A DNA stretch of 64,000 bases, taken from JADYZU01 sp964540965 (GTDB taxonomy: Bacteria > Pseudomonadota > Alphaproteobacteria > Rhodobacterales > Rhodobacteraceae). Both the position numbers and the translations under genes were made by a program. Numbering within the stretch: position 1 is the first letter of the stretch; each line of letters opens with the position of its first letter. The DNA lies in contig CAZIOT010000012.1 of the NCBI GenBank assembly GCA_964540965.1, positions 62,001 through 126,000 of the forward strand, in the 5' to 3' direction. Below the pieces are notes generated by a model. It searched no databases. It was given only the letters and a program-made list of their open reading frames with translations, and was not told the origin of the DNA. This document shows positions 31,301-40,163 of this stretch, one piece after another.

Positions 31301-33315
31301 TCCCGGACCATGGACAGGTGGCCGCCGCCGATGACGGTGATCTTCCAGCCCGGCGGCACAAGCGTTGTGGCGGTTTCTTCCTCGATGATCGCCGGGCCGT
31401 GGACGGTTTCGCCCGGCGCCAGAGTGGCACGGTCGACGATCGCCGTGGTCTGTTCGGCACCGTCAAAGAACACCGGGCGCGACCGGCCGGCGCCCTTTGG
31501 CCGGGTCTCGGGGTCCGGCAGGCCGGGCCGGGCGAGATGGCCCAGCGCCGCCACCCGCAGGTTGGCGACCTCGACGCCGGCGGTCTTGCTCGAATGGCCG
31601 TATTGCGCCTGATAGGCGGTGTCGAAACGGGCGCGCACCTCGGCCGGGTCAACCTTGCCGGCCGGGACCGGGATCGTCAGCACATATTCCTGTCCCTGAT
31701 AGCGCAGGTCGGCAAAGCGTTCATATGAGATGTCGCCCGGCGCCACGCCTTCCTCGCGCAGATGGGCATGGCCCTGCTGTTCCAGTTCCGCGTATTTCGC
31801 CGTCAGCGCCGCGGGATCTGCGCTGCCCCAGTCGCCATAATGCGTCATCTTCAGGTCGTGGCGCATGTCGGTCTGCAACATGCCCCAAGCAGAAAAGGCG
31901 CCGGGCATCACCGGGATCAGCACCTCGCGGATATCAAGCTGTTCGGCCAGCGCCGCGGCCTGCGACGGACCGGCGCCGCCATAGGCGACCAGCGCGAAAT
32001 CGCGCGGGTCGATGCCGCGCTTGACGGTGATGGTGCGGATGGCATCGGCCATCTTGGCGTTGATGATGTCGATGACGCCCTGGGCGAACGCCTCGGGCCC
32101 CATGCCGAATTTCCGGCCCAGCGCCATCGCCGCCACCGCCTTGTCGCGGTCAAGCGTCATTTCCCCGCCCGAGAAGTTCGAGGAATCAAGCCGTTTCAGC
32201 ACAAGGTTCGCGTCCGAGACGGTGGGTTCCGTGCCGCCGCGGCCATAGCAGGCCGGACCGGGGACCGAGCCCGCCGATTGTGGCCCCACGCGCAGCGCCC
32301 CGACCTCTTCCCAGGCGATGGAGCCGCCACCGGCGCCGATGACATGGATGTCCACCACCGACATCTGCACCGGCAGCCCCTCCAGCGTGGTTTCGGTCGA
32401 GGCGCCGGGCAATCCGTCGACGATCAGGCTGGCGTCGAACGAGGTGCCGCCCATGTCGACGCAGATCAGGTTGCGCCGGCCGGTCTGGATCGCCAGCGAC
32501 TTGCCACCGATGGTGCCGCCGACCGGGCCGGACAGCAGCGTTTGCAGCGGATGCTGTGCCGCGGCCGTGGCGGTCATCGCGCCGCCGTTCGATTCCATCA
32601 CATGCACGCGGCCATCGGCGGGCAGGCTGCCCGCCATCTGCTCGACCAGTGTGTTGAGGTAGCGGCGCACCACGGGCGCGGTGAAGGCGCTCATCGCCGT
32701 GGTCGAGATCCGGTCGAATTCCCGCCATTCCGGCGAGACCTGATGCGACAGCGTCACATCGACGCCGGGCAGGTTGGCGCGCAGGTATTCGCCCGCCGCC
32801 AGTTCATGCGCGGGATTGCGGAAGGAAAACAGGAAGGCGACGGCAACCGCCTCATAGCCGCCGTCCCTGACGGCCTGCACGAAGGGGGCAAGGTCGGCGA
32901 CATTCAGGCCGGTGACGATGCTGCCATCGGCGGCGATGCGTTCCCGTACGGTCCAGGTATCCTTGGCCTCGACCAGCGGTTTCGGCTTTTTCCAGCGGAT
33001 CGAGAAGATCTCGCCGCGGTTGTTGCCCTGGATGGTATAGCTGTCGCGGAACCCTTCGGTCACCAGAAGCGCCACCCGCGCGCCGCGCCGGGTCAGCACC
33101 GAATTCAGGCCGACCGTGGTGCCATGGACGAAGAAGGCCAGATGTTCGCCGTCGCCAATCCCCTTGCGGATGCCCTCCAGAACCGCCAGCGCCGGGTTGC
33201 CCGGCGTCGACAGCACCTTGAGCGCGCGGCAAGCGCCGGTGTCGGCGTTCTGGAACACCAGATCGGTGAAGGTGCCGCCGATGTCGGCTGAAACGCGGAA
33301 GGCTTGGGACGACAT
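31297..33315 (-). CDS. hyuA: Hydantoinase A / oxoprolinase A-family subunit
   Basis: A 672-residue ATP-binding subunit. The actin-like ATPase fold begins with ADIGGTFTDLVF, and FVHGTTVGLNSVLTRRGARV and ICVDMGGTSFDASLI are the other phosphate-binding motifs. GAGGGSIAW and ACYGRGGTEPTVSDANLVL are diagnostic of hydantoinase A. It forms a complex with HyuB. A GntR regulator and a GAF protein in the same neighbourhood suggest an inducible catabolic operon. Confidence 0.92.
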   Translation of the reverse strand: MSSQAFRVSADIGGTFTDLVFQNADTGACRALKVLSTPGNPALAVLEGIRKGIGDGEHLAFFVHGTTVGLNSVLTRRGARVALLVTEGFRDSYTIQGNNRGEIFSIRWKKPKPLVEAKDTWTVRERIAADGSIVTGLNVADLAPFVQAVRDGGYEAVAVAFLFSFRNPAHELAAGEYLRANLPGVDVTLSHQVSPEWREFDRISTTAMSAFTAPVVRRYLNTLVEQMAGSLPADGRVHVMESNGGAMTATAAAQHPLQTLLSGPVGGTIGGKSLAIQTGRRNLICVDMGGTSFDASLIVDGLPGASTETTLEGLPVQMSVVDIHVIGAGGGSIAWEEVGALRVGPQSAGSVPGPACYGRGGTEPTVSDANLVLKRLDSSNFSGGEMTLDRDKAVAAMALGRKFGMGPEAFAQGVIDIINAKMADAIRTITVKRGIDPRDFALVAYGGAGPSQAAALAEQLDIREVLIPVMPGAFSAWGMLQTDMRHDLKMTHYGDWGSADPAALTAKYAELEQQGHAHLREEGVAPGDISYERFADLRYQGQEYVLTIPVPAGKVDPAEVRARFDTAYQAQYGHSSKTAGVEVANLRVAALGHLARPGLPDPETRPKGAGRSRPVFFDGAEQTTAIVDRATLAPGETVHGPAIIEEETATTLVPPGWKITVIGGGHLSMVRE

Positions 33316-33378
33316 GCGCTGATCCTTTCGTCAAGGGCCATGACGCCGGCGCCGCGGCCCGTTCGACCCGGACGCTAG

Positions 33379-33401
33379 ATTGCATTCCAACTTTATGCAA
33401 T
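33379..33401. promoter_or_regulatory. Candidate operator upstream of hyuA: 7-bp inverted repeat with 9-bp spacer
   Basis: ATTGCAT and ATGCAAT flank TCCAACTTT, 64 bases upstream of the hyuA start. It stands out by its AT content in a very GC-rich region. The spacing is compatible with a dimeric regulator, and the nearby GntR/FCD protein is the best candidate. Confidence 0.45.
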
Positions 33402-33612
33402 TCACAAAGTGCCGGGAACCGGCGTTCGCGGCGGTCAGAACAGAAGGTCTTCCGAGGTCTGGCAGGCGGCCGGACCAGCGGTCAGGCAAAGCGCGCCAGC
33501 CCCGGCACTCGCAGACCTGCCCGCGACAGGTTCGATCCGGTGGGACTTGCGGCAGAGCGAAACTGAAAAAGGCCGCAAGGCGGCCTGTTTCCGGTCATCT
33601 GGCGGTGGTCAT

Positions 33613-33688
33613 TGGTGGAGCAGAGGGGGATCGAACCCCTGACCTTATCATTGCGAACGATACGCTCTCCCAACTGAGCTACTGCCCC
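33613..33688 (-). tRNA. tRNA-Ala (anticodon CGC)
   Basis: The minus strand folds as a full cloverleaf of 76 bases including encoded CCA. The acceptor stem pairs GGGGCAG with CTGCTCC and contains the G3-U70 wobble that marks alanine tRNAs. The D arm is GCTCAGTTGGGAGAGC, the anticodon loop TTCGCAA gives CGC, and the T arm contains GGTTCGATCC. It decodes GCG, a frequent codon in this genome. Confidence 0.95.
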
Positions 33689-33776
33689 ATTCGCGAGCGG
33701 GTATCTGCCCCTTTGGCCGCACGCTGTCAAGGCGGCGGCGTGGAATATTCGGGCGGGCGCCGCGGGCGGCCGGACT

Positions 33777-34277
33777 TCAGCCGGCGCCCTCGACCAGGTC
33801 CGCCGGAGTGAGCTTGAACGCCTTGCCGAAGCCGCCGTTGAGATGGCCTTCGACCGGCGCCAGGCGGAACATGCGGAAATCGGGGAAGTCGTAGTAGAGC
33901 TTGGTCTTGGGATGGCCGGCCAGCCAGGCGTCGCGATGGGCGGCCTTGTCGGCGGGTTCGGCATGCGCGATCCAGGTCAGGCGCGGCTCGTTCATCGGGT
34001 CGCCCTTCGGCCCCGGCTCGCCCAGAAGCAGGGCGCAGGCCGGATTGGCAAGCAGCGCCCGCGTGTGCAGCGCCAGCATCGAGACGAGGATCAGCGGCAC
34101 GCCGCCATCATGGCCCACCGCCACGCGGGTGACGAAAGGGTGCCCGGTCGCCGGGTCGGTCACGGCCAGCGCCCCGATCCGCGCCGCGGTGACAAGGCCG
34201 CGGGACAGCGCCCGCGCCTCGGCATCGGTCGGCTGGATCAGGTCGGGTTTGCGGTCGGCGGTCTGGCTGTCGGTCAT
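33777..34277 (-). CDS. Pyridoxamine 5'-phosphate oxidase-like / HugZ-like FMN-binding split-barrel protein
   Basis: A 166-residue protein with a single split-barrel domain: GALAVTDPATGHPFVTRVAV, then ILVSMLALHTRALLANP, and the C-terminal GHLNGGFGKAF segment seen in HugZ-type proteins. HugZ proteins of about 250 residues have an extra C-terminal DUF2470 domain, which is missing here. It may bind FMN or haem. Function is uncertain. Confidence 0.78.
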   Translation of the reverse strand: MTDSQTADRKPDLIQPTDAEARALSRGLVTAARIGALAVTDPATGHPFVTRVAVGHDGGVPLILVSMLALHTRALLANPACALLLGEPGPKGDPMNEPRLTWIAHAEPADKAAHRDAWLAGHPKTKLYYDFPDFRMFRLAPVEGHLNGGFGKAFKLTPADLVEGAG

Positions 34278-34439
34278 GGGCGCGGCTCCTTTGGCACCAG
34301 GGTGTCTGGCTGATCTGGATCAACGCGGGAACGCGCCGGCCATGGTAGCTTGACCTCTGGCCCAGATAGGTCGCAACGGACGGCAAATGCAACGGCATAG
34401 ACAGGCAGGGCGCGGGACAGAATGTCGCCCCGGCGGGGA

Positions 34440-34940
34440 TCACCGCCGCGGGCGGAAGGCGATCCAGTGCCAGACCAGCGCCGGCAGTTCCCGCAGCGCC
34501 GACCGCACCTGCCGGGCCACGCGCTGCCGCGTCAGCGGCGGATGCGCCGAGGCGGCGTCAAGCCCCAGCCGCCGGGCGATCAGCCGGGCGCGCGGGGCAT
34601 GCCAGCGGTCGGTGACGACGACGACGCGGGTCGCGCCCAGCGCCCGCAGGACCGGCAGCGCAAGCCCGATGTTCTGGCGCGTGTTGACCGAGCGCGCCTC
34701 GGTCGAGACCGCATCGGGCGGCACGCCGGCGGCGATGAGCAGGCTGCGCGCCGCCTCGGCCTCGGACGGGGGATGCAGGCCGGTGCCGCCGCAGGTGACG
34801 ATATGGCGCACGCTGCCCTGCCGCCACAACTCGGCCGCCCGCATCGCGCGCCGGACCAGCGCCGGCGACGGGCCCTGCGCCCAGACCGCCGCACCCAGCA
34901 CAAGGGCAACGGGGCGGTCATCTGGCGGCGGCGCGGTCAT
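34440..34940 (-). CDS. YdcF/SanA-like (DUF218) protein
   Basis: A 166-residue protein with the DUF218 fold: ALVLGAAVW at the first strand, the conserved GGTGLHPPSEAEAA near residue 50, and TRQNIGLALPVL with VVVVTDRWHAPRA. Members are linked to cell-envelope homeostasis. No membrane segment is present, unlike SanA. ATG 34940 gives a natural start with this first strand. Confidence 0.75.
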   Translation of the reverse strand: MTAPPPDDRPVALVLGAAVWAQGPSPALVRRAMRAAELWRQGSVRHIVTCGGTGLHPPSEAEAARSLLIAAGVPPDAVSTEARSVNTRQNIGLALPVLRALGATRVVVVTDRWHAPRARLIARRLGLDAASAHPPLTRQRVARQVRSALRELPALVWHWIAFRPRR

Positions 34941-35035
34941 GCGCGATCCTTGCAATCGCCGGGGCGCAACCGCAAGCTGCCGCGATTGCACGCCCGCCGG
35001 CCCCTTCACACTTTCAGCACAGGAAAGGACAGTCC

Positions 35036-35443
35036 ATGTATCGTAATCTGCTTGTTCCGCTTGCCCTTGCCGATGCCAAAGACGCCGACGGGCCGCTGCG
35101 CGCCGTCCGCGCACTTGCCGACGACGGCGCGAAGATCACCCTGCTGCATGTGATCGAGGAAGTGCCGCCGCAGGCCGCGGCCTTTCTGCCCGACCATTAC
35201 GTATCCGACATGCAGCGCGACCGGCTGGCCGAGATCCAGCGCCGGGCCGAGGGCCTGCCCGGCGTCACCGCCGAGATCGCCACCGGCAACGCCGGGGCGC
35301 TGATCCTTGAACGGGCGGCCGAGCTGGGGGCGGATTGCATCGTCATCGCCTCGCACCGGCCGGGCCTGCGCGACTGGTTCCTCGGCTCGACCGCGGCGCG
35401 GGTGGTCCGGCATGCGCGCTGTGCGGTGCATGTGGTGCGATAG
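35036..35443 (+). CDS. Universal stress protein UspA family
   Basis: A 135-residue single-domain Usp. The N-terminal YRNLLVPLALADAKDA, the central TLLHVIEEVPPQAA, and the C-terminal ATP-binding pattern (GSTAARVVRHARCAVHVVR) match ATP-binding Usp proteins. The start follows GGAAAGGACAGTCC. It is probably monocistronic. Confidence 0.9.
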   Translation: MYRNLLVPLALADAKDADGPLRAVRALADDGAKITLLHVIEEVPPQAAAFLPDHYVSDMQRDRLAEIQRRAEGLPGVTAEIATGNAGALILERAAELGADCIVIASHRPGLRDWFLGSTAARVVRHARCAVHVVR

Positions 35444-35560
35444 GGCATCGACCTGCGCGGCGATCCGCTTGCGCCCGATGCAACTTTGGCGCGCTGCCCC
35501 TTGAGCGGGCGGCGCCGGCCGCCCATCTCGGGGTCGTAGGCAGCAAAGTGGAGAGCCGGA

Positions 35561-35881
35561 ATGCAGTGCCCCGTCGATGGCGAAATGCTGGTGATGACCG
35601 AACGGTCGGGGGTCGAGATCGACTATTGCCCGAAATGCCGCGGTGTCTGGCTTGACCGCGGCGAACTGGACAAGATCCTCGAACGCGCCGCGCCGCCGGC
35701 GCCGCCGGTTGCACTGGCCGAACCGGCGCGGCCCGCGGCCGAGGCCCGCTATCTGGACGAACGGCAGCGTTCCGACCGCCGCCGCGACGATGACGACGAC
35801 CGCCGGCGCTATGGCGACGACGACCATTATTACCGCAAGAAGCGGCGTGGCGGCTTTCTGGACGACCTGTTCGATTTCTGA
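35561..35881 (+). CDS. Small zinc-ribbon protein (zf-TFIIB type)
   Basis: A 106-residue protein with an N-terminal zinc ribbon: CPVDGEM and CPKCRGVWLDRGELDKIL. The middle is an Ala/Pro linker and the C-terminal half is rich in Arg and Asp (RRDDDDDRRRYGDDDHYY), ending FLDDLFDF. The family is widespread and of unknown function; nucleic-acid or zinc binding is expected. Confidence 0.85.
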   Translation: MQCPVDGEMLVMTERSGVEIDYCPKCRGVWLDRGELDKILERAAPPAPPVALAEPARPAAEARYLDERQRSDRRRDDDDDRRRYGDDDHYYRKKRRGGFLDDLFDF

Positions 35882-35899
35882 GCCGGGCGGGCGGGGGGC

Positions 35900-35948
35900 C
35901 AAAAGCCTTCAGAAGGCTTTTGCAAAGAGTTTTCTGAAAACTCTTTGC
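35900..35948. terminator. Tandem hairpins forming a bidirectional terminator
   Basis: Hairpin 1 (35900-35922) has a 10-bp stem, CAAAAGCCTT with loop CAG. Hairpin 2 (35922-35948) has a 12-bp stem, GCAAAGAGTTTT with loop CTG. They fill the gap between the convergent zinc-ribbon and flavin reductase genes and have A/T runs on both sides, so they can act in both directions. Confidence 0.75.
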
Positions 35949-35949
35949 G

Positions 35950-36486
35950 CTACCCCGCCGCCTCCATCAACCGCCGCAGGCCGTGCCACTGGCGGTTGAG
36001 ATAGACCATCGAATTGTCCTCGGGCAGCGGATCGCTGTCGGCGACCCGGCCTTCGGTCAGTTCGGCGACGATCAGTGTCGCGCCCTGCACCGAAAGCTCG
36101 TGCAGCGGCCGCGCCAGGAACCAGATGCGGACATCGGGGTAATACGGCTCGCCCGAGGGCAGGCGCGCCCAGTTCACCCCCGGCCCGAACCTGTCGGCGC
36201 CGCTGGTGGCGGCAAGCTGCGCCAGATGCATGTTCTCAAGCCGCATGAAGTGGATGACCATCGATTCCGCCCGTCGCAACGCCCCGGCGGTCGAAGACCG
36301 CGACGACAGCGAAAAGGCCACCGTCGGCGGCGACATGCTGACCGAGATCAGCGACGAGACGGTCAGCGCCACCGGCCCGTCACCCGGATCGGCCGAGATC
36401 ACCGCAACGCCCGAAGGGTGATGCCGGAACGCCTCGCGGAAAGCTGCCGACAGGTCGGGAGGCGAGATACTGGCATCGGTCATCAT
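35950..36486 (-). CDS. Flavin reductase family protein
   Basis: A 178-residue FMN/FAD reductase-like domain. FRHHPSGVAVISADPGDGPV and ALTVSSLISVSMSPPTVAFSL are the flavin-binding N-terminal motifs, and MVIHFMRLENMHLAQLA the middle helix. It supplies reduced flavin to a partner monooxygenase. The next gene upstream, 50 bases away, encodes a flavin-dependent monooxygenase, which makes the pair a two-component system. GGAG lies 6 bases upstream of the ATG. Confidence 0.9.
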   Translation of the reverse strand: MMTDASISPPDLSAAFREAFRHHPSGVAVISADPGDGPVALTVSSLISVSMSPPTVAFSLSSRSSTAGALRRAESMVIHFMRLENMHLAQLAATSGADRFGPGVNWARLPSGEPYYPDVRIWFLARPLHELSVQGATLIVAELTEGRVADSDPLPEDNSMVYLNRQWHGLRRLMEAAG

Positions 36487-36536
36487 CGGTCACTCCGCGG
36501 ACCGCGGGGGCGACCCTGGCCGCCCCCCGGTTCCTC

Positions 36537-37760
36537 TCATTTCTTCTCGATCAGGTCGTAGAACTGCCAGGTGCGGTCAGACCAGACGCCGCCCAGATCG
36601 CGCGCGGCATTCATGACGACCGAGGGAGCGATGGTAAAGTGGTTCGCCGCCACCATCATGTCGCGGAAGCAACGCTGCATCACCCCGGCGCGCAGCGCGG
36701 CACCGCCGGCGGCGCGATAGGCGAAATTCACCGCCTCGACCCCGGCCTCATGGATTTCCGACTTGGCCAGATGGACAAGGCTGACATCGCGGGTGGTCAT
36801 CATCTGGCCGGCTTCGGCGGTCTTTTCGATATTGCCCCAGACCTCCATGACAAAGGCGCGTGCGGCGCGGACCCGCGCCTCGGCCCGGCCATAGTCGAAC
36901 CAGAACTTGTCGCTTTCGCCCAAAAGGCCGGCGCGGCCGGTCTTTTGCCGGGCAAAGGCCGCCACCTCGTCCAGCATCCGCCGCGCGGCGCCCATGGCCC
37001 AGCCGGTATGGCCGATGGCAGCCAGGCCGACGATGCCAAGGCTGAACAACTCCTTTTGCCGCTGCGGCGGCGCGGTCAGGATCGGGAACACCAGATCCTC
37101 GGCCACGAACACCTCCTTGGCGTCATAGTCGATGCTGCCGGTGCCCTTGAGGCCCAGCACGTCCCAGTTGCCAAGCTGGCCGTGTTCCGGAATTGGCGCA
37201 TGGGCGCACATGACGATGACATTGCCCGCCTCGTCCTTGGCCGGCTTGCCGCTGCCGTCATCGACGAAACAGGCCGAATGCGACCAGGTGGCGTGCGAAA
37301 AGCCCGAGCCGTAGGACCATTTGCCGGTCAGCGTATAGCCGCCATCGACCTTTTTCAGCATGCCCAGCGGCGCGCCCTGCCCGGAAAAGCGGTTCTCGGT
37401 GCCCGGTGCGAACAGCCGTTCCACCGCCGAATCGGGCAGAAAGGCCGCCGACATGGCGCCGATGCAGCAATGCACCATCGTCACCCAGCCGGCCGAACCA
37501 TCCCACCAGGCCGCGCGTTCCAGCACCTCGAGCACCTTGGTCGGCGCCATCTGCGCCCCGCCAAGGGATTCCGGCGCCAGCAGATGCGACATCTTCAGCG
37601 GCCGCAGGGCCTCGAACGTGGCGCTGTTCAGCTCGCCCAGCTTCTCGTTCTCGGCGGCATTCGCCTCGAGAATCGGGCCGATGGCGTCGATCTTCTTCAG
37701 AAGTTCGGCCTGATCGACGCTGTTGCCCCAATAGTCGCCATGCTTGAGCGGTTTGTTCAT
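36537..37760 (-). CDS. Two-component flavin-dependent monooxygenase, acyl-CoA dehydrogenase fold (HsaA/HpaH-like)
   Basis: A 407-residue acyl-CoA dehydrogenase-fold protein. It lacks the catalytic Glu pattern of true acyl-CoA dehydrogenases and resembles HsaA, HpaH and related group D oxygenases: LAPESLGGAQMAPTKVLEVL, DGGYTLTGKWSYGSGFSHA and RAAGGAALRAGVMQRCFRDM. It would use reduced flavin from the adjacent reductase to hydroxylate an aromatic or steroid-like substrate. A strong GGAGGAGG ribosome-binding site precedes the ATG. No other catabolic gene is nearby, so the substrate is unknown. Confidence 0.82.
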   Translation of the reverse strand: MNKPLKHGDYWGNSVDQAELLKKIDAIGPILEANAAENEKLGELNSATFEALRPLKMSHLLAPESLGGAQMAPTKVLEVLERAAWWDGSAGWVTMVHCCIGAMSAAFLPDSAVERLFAPGTENRFSGQGAPLGMLKKVDGGYTLTGKWSYGSGFSHATWSHSACFVDDGSGKPAKDEAGNVIVMCAHAPIPEHGQLGNWDVLGLKGTGSIDYDAKEVFVAEDLVFPILTAPPQRQKELFSLGIVGLAAIGHTGWAMGAARRMLDEVAAFARQKTGRAGLLGESDKFWFDYGRAEARVRAARAFVMEVWGNIEKTAEAGQMMTTRDVSLVHLAKSEIHEAGVEAVNFAYRAAGGAALRAGVMQRCFRDMMVAANHFTIAPSVVMNAARDLGGVWSDRTWQFYDLIEKK

Positions 37761-38171
37761 TACGATCGTCCTCCTCCGACGAAACCTGTTGTGGCCCTTG
37801 CCGGCCGGTTCTGTCCGGCGGCGAAATCCCTTGACGCGCGACGCAGGCGCGGCCCCCGTTCCGGCCCTGACTGCGCCGGCGGCAGCGTCCCGCCCTCCCC
37901 GGCCGGACCCGCCCTGTGATGAGTCGCCCGGCGCGACGCCAAGTCAAACCGCGCGGGGCAGGGCAAGGGCGGATCCCTGCATGCGGCTGATCTGAAATGG
38001 AAAAGCCGGGGGCCAAGGACGCCGGCCCCGCCGCGAACCCCCAGGACTGCGCGAAATGAGCAGTTGGCCGTTCATGATTTGGTAAACCCCCACCGCGCAT
38101 CCTGTCGCCGGGGCATCTGCCGTGTGCCGTCCTGATTTCTGCCGCATTGCCGGCTAAGGTGGCCCGTGACC
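37761..38171. other. 411-bp intergenic region
   Basis: It separates divergent genes, so it must hold promoters for the monooxygenase pair and the acyltransferase operon. I see the strong ribosome-binding site of the monooxygenase and AAGGTGG before the acyltransferase start, but no clear promoter, operator or small gene. Confidence 0.5.
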
Positions 38172-40163
38172 ATGACGACGACCGCCCCGCACCTGACCTA
38201 TCGCCCCGTCATCGACGGGCTGCGCGCCATCGCCGTGCTGGCGGTGGTCGCCTATCATTTCGGCCTGCCGCTGCCGGGCGGGTTCACCGGCGTCGATGTG
38301 TTCTTCGTCCTGTCGGGCTACCTGATCGGCGGTCTTTTGTGGCAGGAACTGGGCACAACAGGCCGCCTGCGGCTGGGCCGCTTCTGGCTGCGCCGCATCC
38401 GCCGCCTGGCCCCGGCGTTCTTCACCATGCTGGCCGCCACGGCGCTGGCCGGATGGTTCGTCCTTCTGCCCTACGACTTCCGCGAATTCGGCAAAGAGGC
38501 GATCTCGGCCACGCTCTGGCTGTCGAACGTCTATTTCTGGCGCGGCGCCGGCTATTTCGACGGCGCGAGCGAGGACAAGCCGCTGCTGCATACCTGGTCG
38601 CTGTCGGTCGAGGAGCAGTTCTACATCGTCCTGCCGCTGCTGTTTCTGGCCCTCGCCCGCTGGCGCGGCCACCTGCCGGCGGTGCTGGCGGCACTCTGGG
38701 CGCTGTCGCTTGCCGCCTGCATCGGGCTGACCGCGACGCAGCCGACCGCCACCTTCTACCTGTTCCCCTTCCGCGCGTGGGAGCTTTTGACCGGCGTGCT
38801 GGCCGCGATCCTGCTGCGCGACCGCCGCCTGCCGGGCTGGGTGGCGCTGGCCGGACTGGCGCTGATTCTGGCCGGGCTGGTGCTGATCCGCGCCGGCGGC
38901 GGCTTTCCCGGCTGGCAGGCGATGATCCCGGTCGCCGGCACCGCCCTGGTGCTTGTCGCCCGCGACGAGGGTCCGGTGGCGCGGCTGCTGTCGCATCCCT
39001 TGCCGGTGTTTGTCGGCCTCATCTCCTATTCGCTCTATCTCTGGCACTGGCCGGTGATGGTGCTGTCGCGCTACTGGCGCGACGGCTGGTCGGGCTGGCC
39101 CGAGGCGGCGGGCTGGCTGGCACTGGCGCTGGCGCTGTCGGTGGCAAGCTGGGCGCTGGTGGAACGCCCGGTGCGCCGGGCGGCGACACTCGGGCCACGG
39201 CTGCTTGCCGGCGGCTTTGCCGCGGCCGTGGCCGTCTCGCTGGCGTTCGGACTTGTCTTGTGGCGCGGCGACGGACTTGTCGGGCGCTTTGGTCCCGAGG
39301 CCCGGGTGCAGATCGCTGCCAGCCAGGACTTCCTCCAGGACTGGAGCCGCTGCACGACCCCCGCCGACGGCCCCTTCGCCGGGGTCGAGACCTGCGCCAT
39401 CGGCCCCGATGGCCCGCCCCGGGTGGTGATCTGGGGCGACAGCCACCTGCGCGCGCTGATGGACGGGCTGGCCGTTGCAGCGGACAGCGCCGGCGTGCCC
39501 GGCGTCATCCTCTGGCACGCCGGCTGCCCGCCCCTGACCGGCATCACCAAGACCGAAACCGCCGCCACACCGGCCCAGGATGCCGCCTGCACCGCGGCAA
39601 CCGCCCGCACCCTGAGCGGGATTGCAGAGCTGCGCCCCGCCGCCGTGCTCATGGTCGGGCGCTGGGCCTATTACGCCAGCGGCAGCGGAATCGGGCTGGA
39701 TGCACAGAACCTTATCACGCTGGCGCCGGATGGCGTCACCGGCGACAGTCAGACCGCGCTTTACGCCGCCGCCTGGCAGGAAACCGTGGCAAGGCTGGCC
39801 CGGGCCACGCCCGAGATCTTCGTGTTCCGGCAGGTGCCGGAACTGCCCGATCACGATTCCCGCGCCCTTGCCCGCGCGCTGGCCCATCACCGCATCGACG
39901 CCGCCGGCGCCATAGCCGCGGGCACCGTCGCGCCCGCCACGCTCGCCCCGCGCAGCGCCGCCGAAGCCGCAATTGCCGCGCTTGCCGCGACGGGCGCGCT
40001 CACCCTCATCGACCCCTGGCCGATGATCTGCACCCCCGACTGCACCGCCGTCCACGACGGACAGGGCTGGTATTTCGACAACAACCACCTGACCAACGCC
40101 GGGGCCATCGCGCTTGCCCCGCTGTTCGCGCCGGTCTTTGCCGCCGCCGGACCCGCGCCATGA
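38172..40163 (+). CDS. Membrane acyltransferase (OafA/YrhL type) with SGNH-like C-terminal domain
   Basis: A 663-residue protein. The first about 375 residues are an acyltransferase-3 domain with around 10 membrane helices (YRPVIDGLRAIAVLAVVAYH, VDVFFVLSGYLIGGLL, HTWSLSVEEQFYIVLPL). The C-terminal part is periplasmic and SGNH-like (WGDSHLRALMDGL holds the Ser; DGQGWYFDNNHLTN holds a late His). Such proteins O-acetylate or acylate envelope glycans. ATG 38172 has AAGGTGG 9 bases upstream. It overlaps the GMC gene by 4 bases. Confidence 0.9.
   Translation: MTTTAPHLTYRPVIDGLRAIAVLAVVAYHFGLPLPGGFTGVDVFFVLSGYLIGGLLWQELGTTGRLRLGRFWLRRIRRLAPAFFTMLAATALAGWFVLLPYDFREFGKEAISATLWLSNVYFWRGAGYFDGASEDKPLLHTWSLSVEEQFYIVLPLLFLALARWRGHLPAVLAALWALSLAACIGLTATQPTATFYLFPFRAWELLTGVLAAILLRDRRLPGWVALAGLALILAGLVLIRAGGGFPGWQAMIPVAGTALVLVARDEGPVARLLSHPLPVFVGLISYSLYLWHWPVMVLSRYWRDGWSGWPEAAGWLALALALSVASWALVERPVRRAATLGPRLLAGGFAAAVAVSLAFGLVLWRGDGLVGRFGPEARVQIAASQDFLQDWSRCTTPADGPFAGVETCAIGPDGPPRVVIWGDSHLRALMDGLAVAADSAGVPGVILWHAGCPPLTGITKTETAATPAQDAACTAATARTLSGIAELRPAAVLMVGRWAYYASGSGIGLDAQNLITLAPDGVTGDSQTALYAAAWQETVARLARATPEIFVFRQVPELPDHDSRALARALAHHRIDAAGAIAAGTVAPATLAPRSAAEAAIAALAATGALTLIDPWPMICTPDCTAVHDGQGWYFDNNHLTNAGAIALAPLFAPVFAAAGPAP

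Noticed and set aside
38147..40159. Upstream extension of the GMC oxidoreductase frame through the acyltransferase gene
   Set aside because: The sequence in this frame is Arg/Pro-rich and unlike any domain; the GMC protein starts at 40160 with a normal FAD motif.
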